A stretch of DNA of 20,170 bases from contig NC_090621.1 of the NCBI RefSeq assembly GCF_004359215.1, positions 4,368,639 to 4,388,808 of the forward strand, in the 5' to 3' direction. How positions within the stretch are numbered: position 1 is the stretch's first letter; the number at the start of each line of letters is the position of its first letter. Made by a program: the position numbers and the translations under genes. The notes under the pieces are model-generated. The model ran no database searches. It had not been told where the DNA came from and saw only the letters and a program-made list of their open reading frames with translations. Below, one piece after another: positions 1 to 8,799 of the stretch. This DNA comes from Bremia lactucae (taxonomy: Eukaryota; Oomycota; Peronosporomycetes; Peronosporales; Peronosporaceae).

Positions 1-1152
1 TATTTGTGTAAATAATTGGCGAGACCCAACCACTTACTTAAATCCTTTTGGTTGTTAGTAACCGGCCAATCTCCTATGGCTTTTACCTTAGCGGGATCCT
101 CTCTAAGGCCTCGCTTCCCAATGAAGCACTCTAAGAAGCCAGAATTGCATTTAGATGCATTGGCATACAACTTATTTGTGTGCATACACTCGAGCACTGC
201 TCGCAAATGGTCTTATGGTTTTCAATAACCGACCGACCCTGCTCTGCACGACTATGGACAAAAATGTCATCGAAATAAGTCTGTGCATAACATCGATGAG
301 GGCGGAACAGTCGCGTCACTAGAAGATTAAATGTTGCCAGGGCGTTGGAAAGTCTTTGTAGCATAACCAACCGCTCCATCGCATTCCGCTTGGGGTGCTA
401 TCGGCTGTAAGCAGGATATTGCTAGCACGCATGTAATTGGTAGTAACCATCGACTAAGTCCAGTGCACTGTACACTGTACATCCCTCCATATTGTTCTGA
501 AGAACATCCTTCTAGGAATGGGGATTTGTGCTGGTATAGTGACAGCGTTAATCTTTTTATAAGCATGTACAATGCGCCATTTACCATTTGGCTTTTTTGA
601 CACAAAATGTCGGTGTCGAATGAGGAGATTTGCTCTCTCGCACCATTCCAGCCTCGTGCTTAGCACGGAAAAAATTGTCAATGACGTCACACTGCTCCCT
701 TGGTAAAGGCCATTGTCTTGTGACACAGTATTTGGTTTCCGGACCAAGTCAATTTCATGACAAACACCTCTATCCGGAGGTAAAACGGATGGTGGATTAT
801 TACACACCACATCTTGAAATTCTTTAATCAAGGAATAAAAGATATTTGTAGGATCTTTAAGGATCAATGACCCATTTCGCGTAATAAGTGCAGCTTTTGT
901 GTCGTCCAGGACAGCTTCGTCTAGAAGTGACGAAGAGTTTAACTCAATTGTTGGTCGAATGACCACCATCTCAGATAAGTCGCCAGCTTTCAAGGCTCGG
1001 CCGCACTCATCAATAGACATTTCGTCTAGCTCTAAAAGAGCATGTAACAAGCGTATGTAATTGCTCACTCGTATCACTACGTGAGGGTACACACGCTTCG
1101 TGTCCATCCTGTCTTGGAGTGGAGACAATACGCCTCTTAGAAGCCGGGACAT
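1..1152 (-). pseudogene. Ty3/gypsy reverse transcriptase (pol) fragment, frameshifted, runs off left edge
   Basis: An open stretch 1152-454 carries the pol linker ([13 protein letters not shown]), the segment [19 protein letters not shown] that precedes the RT fingers, and the fingers motif [13 protein letters not shown] followed by [10 protein letters not shown]. The reading then changes frame. A segment at about 379-131 gives LSNALATFNLLVTRLFRPH and YFDDIFVHSRAEQGRS, in which the YxDD box holds the two catalytic aspartates. At the left edge a third frame reads LSKWLGLANYLHKY, the connection region between RT and RNase H. All are standard in Ty3/gypsy RT. At least two frame changes and several stops make it nonfunctional. 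The start at 1152 is only the first Met of the open frame; pol is normally part of a longer polyprotein. Confidence 0.9.
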
Positions 1153-1309
1153 TCACGTCCCCGAATTTTCCAGCCTGTATTGGTTCTATACAAGATATAA
1201 TGTCTAATTTGACATCCGACTAGGAGTAAGGTAACTCAACTTCCTATCCAGCGAACGTTACGTGTCGCTTCATGTGCATTATAAGGATTTGACCCAAAAT
1301 GCCCTGGCG

Positions 1310-1540
1310 AACCGCCAATGTGTCGCAATTGACACTTAGTTTGGTGCCACCTCGGCCGACACCACACTTGGTGGACTTAGACGTGTCACTCCACGTATCT
1401 CAGGGATATTGCACACTTGAGGTCCTCGCGAACCGCCAATAGTGTCACTACTGACACTCAGTATGGTGCCACATCGGCAGACCACACTCGGGGGACTTAG
1501 ACGTGCCACTCCACGTATCTCAGGGATAACACACTCTTCA
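1310..1540. repeat. 121-bp tandem duplication (two copies) at the gag-pol junction
   Basis: Copy 1 starts at about 1310 and copy 2 at 1431; both begin with aaccgccaat. The copies share the sequence around tggtgccac, cacac, ggacttagacgtg and ccactccacgtatctcaggg, with scattered substitutions and small indels. On the minus strand they encode two copies of a peptide with the core IPEIRGV-RLSPPSVV within 1656-1336. The period of 121 is not a multiple of three, but compensating indels keep the minus-strand frame open through both copies. Copy 2 fades after about 1540. Confidence 0.85.
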
Positions 1541-1656
1541 TGACTCGGCCTTAGGCCAACAATGCTTCCAGCTTTCAGTGAAACGTTATTACAACGAGTG
1601 TCACTCGACGGTGTACATGCCGTTTCAACCTCTTTTCGCTCGGTGTTTTTAGGCAC

Positions 1657-2340
1657 TGGCCGTGGGGCATCACACTCATAGGCGTAGTGGCCCGCCTTTT
1701 GACAACGATTTCAGTTTTGCAATCTTTTGTGAATTGAAAAACGAGGTTTCTCGCTCTCCACGTACGAGAGATTCATAGGCTCTGGACCTCCGTATTCTTG
1801 TCGTCTCGGACGACTATAAGCTCCGGGGTGGACGAAAGACTGTTGAAGACTGAAGTCCTCCTGTTCCGCTATAGTGATCGCTTTGTCGAGCGACTCTAGC
1901 TCAAGCCGGAACAGGTGAGTCTTAACAGGACCATGTGCAAGACCTTTAGTAAACACAACTACCTGTGTTTATTTATCAATTGGATGACCCACGATACAAA
2001 TGACCAGGTATCGTGTATGCTGGGCATAGTCGTGAAGGTCAAGCTTGCTCTGCTTCAAAACCAGGAGCTCGACTCGAGCCCTGAATTCGGCACGTGGCGG
2101 CTCAAATGTTTGCCTGAGCCGGGTCTGAAAGACCTCATACGACCCAAAAACCAATACGTCGTGAAACTGGAGCCTAAACGTCCAAGATTTGGCACGTCCG
2201 GCTAAGTTGGACATGCCAAATTTCACTTATGTCACATCGTCATTGATGCGGCGAGCTTCAATGTTGTCGTGTAATTCGACGAACCATCTAAAAGGAGTCG
2301 CCTTCGACTGCCTTAAACTTAGAGATTTCTTATGTTAAGC
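1657..2340 (-). pseudogene. Gag capsid and zinc-knuckle region of Ty3/gypsy element, broken
   Basis: Reading leftward from about 2340, a capsid-like region contains FVELHDNIEARRINDDVT, a TAA stop, then KFGMSNLAGRAKSWTF and TFEPPRAEFRARVELL. These match the retrotransposon gag domain common in oomycete gypsy elements. A frame change of one base lies near 2290 and another near 1965. From 1956 to 1711 the capsid tail continues (HLFRLELESLDKAITIAEQE, ending near MNLSYVESEKPRFS). Immediately after, at about 1690-1660, comes a CCHC knuckle with N-R-C, G-H and E-C in the right spacing, in which the first cysteine codon position is TGA. The ORF 1656-1336 continues the same frame into the repeat-bearing junction. 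Confidence 0.87.
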
Positions 2341-2638
2341 TTTCGGCTCGACGTGGAAGCTCCAGTCTGCTAGCAGCATGTAAATGCTTCTGTCTTAACA
2401 GCCCCAACTGTTGAGAACCCCGTTCTCTCAGCACCTCACGCGTGTTGAGAGCCTTGCTGGTGAAACAACGCTATTTTTACTTGGGGCCCGTCGAGTTCAT
2501 TTTGTGTGAGCTCGGCTTTTGACCGCATGTTGTTAATCTGTGCTCGGGGTGAACAGCATGGCGCTAACAGCTGGCCCGCCTACGACCTAACTCATGCGTT
2601 CGTTCGCTCTCAATTAAAGGAAGTGAACATTCCACGCG

Positions 2639-2851
2639 TTGCGTGACAGCCTTCTTGAGGGGCTTGAAAGCCCGTGGAGGCAAAGGTATCAGATCCTCGT
2701 CCAATGGAAAGGTTACCCGAAGAGTTTTGACTCTTGGGAACCGATCGATACCCTACGTATTGATGTGCCCGGCTTGGTGGCTGCCTATGAAAGGAGCACC
2801 AGCTGGGGCCTCTTCGCTAGTCTCAAATGGACTAGCAGAATAGCGTTGTGA
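2639..2851 (+). pseudogene. Chromodomain fragment of a chromovirus-type integrase, opposite strand
   Basis: The plus strand here encodes YQILVQWKGYPKSFDSWEP followed by DVPGLVAAYE. This is the chromodomain signature: a hydrophobic strand, W-K-G-Y, S-x-x-S-W-E-P, then a C-terminal helix. Chromodomains of this type sit at the C terminus of integrase in chromovirus-type Ty3/gypsy elements. The surrounding gag and RT are all on the minus strand, so this piece belongs to a different element or to an inverted rearranged part of this one. A weak upstream continuation (about 2560-2640, FVRSQLKEVNIPRV) may be integrase tail, and the plus-strand frame stays largely open after a stop to about 3090. No integrase catalytic core is visible nearby. 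Confidence 0.82.
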
Positions 2852-2989
2852 GAAGAAACAGGGGAGTACAGTACCGCCCATAATTTCTTTCACACGCAAG
2901 CGGGCGAAAATAATTCGTTGCAACCGCTGTTTCATCGCATCGGAATGCGGCGCAGGAATTCCGCCTCGTATTGGTCGGGCGTTTCATTT

Positions 2990-3757
2990 GAACTCAACAC
3001 GACCGGGATCGGGAAATACGCCCAAGCGATTCTCCCTGAGCCCTCCATGATTGAAAGACGTCATTATAATTATGTGCGTCTAGAATAGCGCGCTCTAGGA
3101 GCGACGCTCTTGGTCCGTTTAAACGAGGCCATTGAGATGGAGGGGGCATCAGTGATATGCCACCCGTCGCATAGCCACGTTCTTAACGACTGGCTTGTGA
3201 CACCGACTGAACACGTTCACGTTTCGTCGGCGGAGCTTTAGGCTTAGAATCCTCTATGTCAGAACCATTATGGATTATGGTCTGAACAATAGACGTTGTT
3301 GTTTACTCAACGTAGAAGCGGCTGCGCCTTTATGGGCAGCACTCGCATTATCTGTCGGTGCGCTATTCAGCGCAGACGACGAGACAGCATTCGTAAATGT
3401 TGCTGTCTCCATGTTGTGAGCAATGAGAGAAGCTTGGATTGGCAATAATGCGCCATCATCTTTCTCCATTAGCTCGTTGTCCGCATCACTTTTATGAGGT
3501 GACGGCAACGGTGTCAACTCATTGTAGTCGACAATGAGCGAGGGATCTACATCCTTACTCTTACAGCGGGATGGATCTTTTAGCCCCGTTAACGCGACAG
3601 CAGCAGTACCTGTCGGCGTTTCGACTAAGGCATTGGACGCGGCCGGCGAGTTAACGCGGCGCGTGCGCTGAAAGCGAGGTTGAGTGGGCGTCTTCGCAGA
3701 CGCCCCACCAACATTTCCCCTTTTAGGTGGCATCTTTGGCGCCGTGTATGGAAGCAC
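2990..3757 (-). pseudogene. Gag N-terminal region of Ty3/gypsy element, broken
   Basis: The clearest open stretch is 3757-3275; the likely gag start is the internal Met at 3733 (MPPKRG, then a basic, serine/threonine/proline-rich leader). It sits just inside the LTR on the same strand, where gag is expected. The frame ends at 3275. Related coding appears to continue in another frame (GSDIEDSKPKAPPTKRERVQ at about 3260-3200, then a stop, then NGPRASLLERAIL near 3100-3060), so gag was frameshifted. The leader is low in complexity and not diagnostic alone; position, strand and the downstream capsid remnant support the call. Confidence 0.68.
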
Positions 3758-3862
3758 GGTCGCTAGACTGATTGAGAGAACTAGCGGCGCGTAAAGCTGC
3801 TCGCAGTTCCTCTCTCCTCTTTGACGAATTTAAAATGTAAATTCGTTCTTTAAGAGGGACGG

Positions 3863-4753
3863 TGTAACGGGCTAAAGTTGCCCTGATGTTACACAGTCCC
3901 GTTAAGTACACTTGGTGTACTTAAGGGGATAGCCAATTACTTAAAAAAAGTAATTAGATCCAGCACTCGGGTGTGATTCACATTTGTGACCAACCCTTGT
4001 GTATGTGATGCACATAGGTGCATTCACATTAGGAGGGATGATGCCTAGCGTCATCCGTTACGCGGAGTATCTAGAAAGATACGCTAGCCATACATATCAA
4101 GTGTTATCTATAGAGATGACATTTTTGATTGGTAAAAATAGGTATTTAAATTTAATGCGATCAAATATAAATCAGTTTGAAAACTACTCCCTTCTTGGTA
4201 AGTGCGCCCGAGGAGCCGGATTACCGCTCCCGTGGCGACACTTTACCAGAGAACTTAGTGCGTTGGGTGAGGTCGCTAACGCGCCCAGCACAGCTACCTC
4301 ACTGCACGTAAGAGAAGCTGGTTAAACCGCTTCCTCGCTGTGCTAGGGTGTGTGTCTAAGTAGACCATGGCCGCATTACGAAGTGCCCGCCTACAAGAGG
4401 AAGGTTTCTAGGTAGCTAAGGGTCTTTAGCTACCAAAAGGTATTTCAATGGATTTGAATTAGGGAAAAGGACAACTGTATGACTCTTATTAATTTCTCAC
4501 GTAACGATCTTCTATCTACTACTAAATTTATCATATTAATATCTAACTAAGTATGGCGCCTCCTTGCGCACCGCACCATCGTGTCTTGAAACGATTGGCG
4601 TGGTTGATTTTCAGCCAATTAATAGGCATCAATAGTGTCAAATTTGGTATTATTGGAACTATTTAAGTCAAAATTAATAAAGATAATAATTTTGTACTTC
4701 TTTGCTTATTTCCTCCTAAAGGATCTAATACTTATGTAACGGACACCGTTACA
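3863..4753 (-). repeat. LTR of the minus-strand gypsy element, full-length candidate
   Basis: On the minus strand this stretch begins TGTAACGGTG at 4753 and ends CCCGTTACA at 3863, giving matching 8-base inverted ends TGTAACGG/CCGTTACA of the TG...CA type. The 3' portion (3887 to about 4396) is repeated in inverted orientation at 19675-20169, which shows it is a dispersed repeat. It is directly followed by gag. An alternative inner boundary at 3887 (TGTTACA on the plus strand) is possible. The 3' part contains several hairpins (for example 3901-3925, 3933-3955, 4036-4058). No gene is seen; the 108-codon open frame at 3999-4325 lies wholly inside the repeat. Confidence 0.78.
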
Positions 4754-5048
4754 CTTTCCCCGCTCTTTGAATCCAAGAATTTCTTGCCATTTACAGAACG
4801 TTATTGAGCGCAAAACAACGGCTCATTTTTCTTGCTGTCTCTTGTTGAATCAACAGTGTCCAAAGATGAGTTGGCCACGAGCCACTTTTTCAAAATACTC
4901 CCAAGCAGTTCACCACCCGGAATGCGGGTTGCGTTGTAATAGTAGTGTTCACTGTGAGTAAAACGTGCTGCGAATTGTTCACGTTGAACGTCGAGATGTT
5001 ATTACTTACATTCTTGTTATACATCGATCATGGCCATCATTTTCTAAA
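4754..5048. other. Spacer between LTR and esterase pseudogene, nothing recognised
   Basis: This short stretch contains a 64-codon open frame on the plus strand (4767-4961) with no recognisable motif and no supporting context. I see no RNA gene, repeat or other feature in it. Confidence 0.5.
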
Positions 5049-5964
5049 TTATAAACTTTTTAAAGCGATAAATGCATAGATACGACTTTCCGAGAAGAAG
5101 TCCTCGCCACTGACAAGATTTTTAAAAGGATAGCCATTGATACCGTCTTGAATGAGTTGGTAGTCGTACAAGCTTTGAAGAAAGAGCCACTGAACGTCCG
5201 AGGTCGCCGTCAATAAGTGCGATATGATGTCAGAAAATGAGACCGTAGATCGTGCTGTAGCGAGTCTGTCAGTTTAAGGTCCATGTCGCACATTCCATTA
5301 TTCAAAAGCATCTTGCCAGCCGCTTCTTCGTTATGCAGAACGCCAACATAACTGTTGCTCAGCACTGAGTAACGAATTTTATTCGCTTCGACCTTCAAAA
5401 TTTCGGCCACATACCCACTGACCATTTGGGCGCCGATAACACCAGCACTGTAACCGCTTATGATAAAATCTCTTCAGGATTGGGATAATTTTTCACGACC
5501 CAATCCAGCACGGCCTTAGTATTGTTATAACCAACCATGTGCAAAGATATATTGTGACCCAAACACTCTGGCCTATTCCGTGGAGAGTCCAGGGCGCTTC
5601 CGAAATTGCTCTTCATAGTAATTCCAACATGCAAATCACCAGTGCAGTATGGTAGGTGTACGATGTTGTATTCGTTAAATAAATTCTCGACGTTTGTTCG
5701 GTCAAGGACGGTATAGTTTGCTTTCGGTACCGAAAAGTCATCGAATGCACAGCGTGTAGCACCTCTAGGCAGGATAACGATACTGCGATCAAGTGCCGAT
5801 GGGGTGAGATCGTCCGCAGGGCAATAGTTCGAGTCGCTCATGATGCAAATTTCATCATTGGCTCGAATTTCAGCCTTGCATGAAAATGTTAGCAGCGCCA
5901 GCGAGCTGATGAACTTGATCATCGACATGAATAAAAACATCACAGTGAATTTGAGAATGATCAC
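5049..5964 (-). pseudogene. Pectin-acetylesterase/Notum-like secreted hydrolase, pseudogene
   Basis: Starting at 5964, the product opens with a hydrophobic signal-peptide-like segment (about residues 1-31). It then has VILPRGATRCAFDDF, FNEYNIVHLPYCTGDLHVG and GYNNTKAVLDWVV, typical of the pectin acetylesterase/Notum alpha/beta-hydrolase family, which deacetylates pectin or other acyl groups outside the cell. The frame hits a stop at about 5458. One base shift there resumes with the nucleophile elbow G-Y-S-A-G (5441-5455) and continues from 5425. A second frame change near 5230 is followed by a plausible C terminus (TSDVQWLFLQSLYDY), ending at TAA 5049. The usual glycine-rich oxyanion strand between CAFDDF and FNEYN appears deleted. 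Two frameshifts plus a deletion indicate a dead gene, unless the base calls are wrong. Confidence 0.82.
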
Positions 5965-6830
5965 GCTTGAGGTCCATTATTGTCTTCCAGTATACTGGGA
6001 CAATTGAAGTTGTGCTTGTAGCTTGTGCAGTGGTACAAGAAAATCTGGTAGATTAATAGAAGTGATTAGGTGCAAATTAAGTGACTCGAAAAGGTCGGTC
6101 ACGACACGTAAGAACGCCATCATAGGATTTATAAACACGATCTCATATTCAAGACGTAATGGAGGAACATGCTGAAAAAATCAGGCTTTTTTCGCAATTT
6201 TGCACAAATAATTCATAGCGAAATGAATTCCTGCGTGATAGTGGCGTATCTGCTTTGCTGTGAAGAATGACATGAAGGCAGCCTTCGCTCTTGAGTGCAT
6301 GCTTCGAATTAAGCTTCCTGTAGCAAATTGAGAAATAATTATGGTACAAGCTCGATGACTGCTAGCAAAGCGAAAAAATGTACATCTTGATGATTTGTAG
6401 AGCAAGCGTGAATTGTAGTCCTGAACTCGATAAACCCTATTGCGGCAACTTGACGACTAACGGCAATGTCGCGAATGCATAAGCACAAATTGAGGATATT
6501 TGAGTGCGTCAGTAAATGTATTGGCCGCGGCAAAGACAAATGGCCACCAATGGTTACGACAGCGAGGAATTGAGAAGCGTCGATACGAGCCTAGAAAAAT
6601 CTATTTAGTCTCGTATCATTTGATGATTAAGGTTATCAACCTTTGCCACCCTTCTAAACCACATATGTGAGGGATTTCTTCAGAAAAGAAGTCGAGCAGA
6701 GGCAATATATACCACAAAACCAAATTCGCTTACACTGCACGCTTTGTGGATACCTGAATATGCTGCAAAGAATAAATTATTACTTGCAAAAGGTGACTGC
6801 AATCTAAAGCCTTGCGAAATGGAGAAGACA

Positions 6831-6932
6831 ATCAATCAGGAAGTAAATTGTAAGGTCTATTTGTCCTTGGAAAACTTGCACATCAATCAGGAAGTAAATT
6901 GGAAATTATATTTGTCATTAGAAACTTTCAGC
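6831..6932 (+). repeat. 51-bp tandem duplication, two copies
   Basis: Both copies start with atcaatcaggaagtaaattg, at 6831 and 6882. The period is 51 bases (17 codons), and an open plus-strand frame (6744-6944) reads through both as two copies of an INQEVN-K-YLSLE peptide. Differences between copies are substitutions only. The frame is short (66 codons), so coding is unproven. Confidence 0.8.
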
Positions 6933-7616
6933 TGGTTAGCATGAAGAAGCAACAAGAAGGTCGTACCTGAGCCGTTTTATTACTGCATCTAAGCGACTGC
7001 TGAAGCCTCTTAATCTGACGCAGTTTCAGAACGATAACAATCAAACGTCATCCCGACGTTTGAGCGTCTACTAGGTTTCATCGTGAACAAGCTTTAATCC
7101 AAAATTTTACATAATATATACGGTATGGCGTGCAATAAAAACGTATATCTACCGTTTTTTGGTCCTCTTAACAAATAATTCAGATTTCAATACTTCTATT
7201 ACGATTAATTCCTGTGTACGCACCAAAATTTAAGTAGAGCGATTCTGACCAAATTCTATTAGCGATCAATTAATTTAGCTCTTTTCTAAATACTGCTTCT
7301 CAAGACGAAAATCTAATTAGGAAATCGACTTGGAATTACACAAATATGACAAATTTAGGTGTATAAAGCCAGTGTGGCGAAGTCGTAAGGCATTATAGAG
7401 ATGTAGAAAAATAAATATTTGTTTCAATTTAAACTTCTCTAAGCAATGCGACGAAATACAGCTGAGATTTAAGATTTTTCCTTAATATTTTTAATGTCCT
7501 ATGTCCGTTTCTTACAGATAAACGGCCGGAGCCAGTTGTCGAATTTCAGACATCGGGAAGTTTAAAAGTTTCTCTACAAATCTTAATTTGCGAAGAAACT
7601 TCATTAAATTTAGTGA

Positions 7617-7723
7617 ACCAGTATAGCCTTTTGGTCCACCCCACCCCTAAATTACATGTGGGAACCGGTATAGCCTTTTGGTGCACTTCACCCCTAAATT
7701 CCATTTGGGAACCGGTATAGCCA
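7617..7723. repeat. 47-bp tandem repeat, two full copies and a partial third
   Basis: Units start at 7617, 7664 and 7711 with accagtatagcc or accggtatagcc. The first two are full, with the core ttttggt, cacccctaaatt and tgggaacc; the third stops after the first dozen bases. Divergence is a few substitutions. There is no associated gene. Confidence 0.85.
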
Positions 7724-8799
7724 AACATGGGCGTGTGGCTAGACCAAGATTTAAGCTCTATGATAGCACTCAAAACGTTTTTATGCTCATAGATTTAATT
7801 TAAATATGCAACTTTGTGTCGTGAAAGTTGCAGTCCATCGATGGACTCGGGGGGCAAGGCATTTGATGGATGTATTCACTTGAGTGAAAAAAGTCGTTAT
7901 GAGACTTGAGAATTTAAAAGCATTTACCCGCAAAAAGTGAATATCGTCATTTTTGTTAAATGTAAATTTTGCCGAAAGTTCATCGCAAGATTGACAGGCG
8001 AAGTAACTGCATGTTCCGTCCTCCTTCTGAAGCCTGCAGGCTCAAATCTAATGCATTGAAAAGGGCGCTGTTTTTTCAGAGAAGCATTGAGAATAAAGCA
8101 GTGACAGCGGCCTCATTTGCATTATTGGCGAGGAAGACTATATAAAACTCCAACGCTATCTGCTATACGTATAAGCTTTAGGCTGTTGCCATTATGAGCA
8201 AATACGAGCAGCAATTGCGCAACGCATTTACGTACATACTTGTGTCACGAAAAGCCTAGCAATATTAATTGATCTACACTCCTATTTACATCACCTGCCC
8301 GAATAGTGACCTCTTCATTCAGCCGCTCATATCACCTGCAATGTTATTTGTTAGCTTCGTACTGCTTGTACAGTAAATAAATTCTCTAAGATTCTGACTT
8401 CTGATACTGGCTTGCGAATTAATACAAACAACACATACAGTACATTTACACCATCATACCTAATAACGGCAGGCTTACATCTTATGCTGTTTTGCTGCTC
8501 TCGAGATATATTGATAGTAGCATTCTCTTGCAAATCTTCGGTATTATCCTTTTAAGAGTCAATTTTTGATCAAATAGTATAAGACTAGTCTTTGCTTCGT
8601 TTTCGCTGGTCTGTGACCTTAGTTCATCTGACAAAATCCGTACATCAACTACTTGAACCGTATCCAAGGTCTGATTCAAGCCTCACAAAGCAGCAATTGT
8701 TAGCCTATGCTATGCAGGATCAGATCTGCAACACTCCACACTGTGACATTGGCTGCTTAAGACTCAGCCCTCCATCACCCAACGAGAAATCTCGACACC

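Larger units (their letters stand above)
1..4753 (-). mobile_element. Degenerate Ty3/gypsy LTR retrotransposon, 5' half
   Basis: Reading on the minus strand, the order is LTR (about 4753-3863), gag N-terminal region (3757 to about 2990), capsid region (about 2340-1711), CCHC zinc knuckle (about 1680), a repeat-bearing gag-pol junction, and reverse transcriptase (1152 to 1). This is the order of a Ty3/gypsy element. RNase H, integrase and the 3' LTR would lie beyond the left edge. Stops and frame changes occur in gag and pol, so the element is not autonomous. A chromodomain fragment on the opposite strand interrupts gag. No clear tRNA primer-binding site was seen next to the LTR. The assignment to Ty3/gypsy rests on the RT and gag motifs; the outer boundary and target-site duplication cannot be tested here. 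Confidence 0.88.
5965..8799. other. 2.8-kb AT-rich intergenic region with no convincing gene
   Basis: Several open frames of 60-80 codons occur here on both strands (for example 6181-6405, 6339-6539 and 8482-8679 on minus), but none has a recognisable motif, signal peptide with mature domain, or plausible splice continuity. Two short tandem duplications are listed separately. The last 200 bases before 8800 must hold the transporter promoter, but I could not identify a convincing initiator element. Confidence 0.6.

Noticed and set aside
3999..4325. 108-codon plus-strand open frame
   Set aside because: It lies entirely within the LTR and its counterpart in the second copy is not conserved as coding; it is repeat sequence.
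7617..7723. CRISPR-like array
   Set aside because: Units are directly adjacent with no unique spacers; this is a simple tandem repeat in what is a eukaryotic genome.
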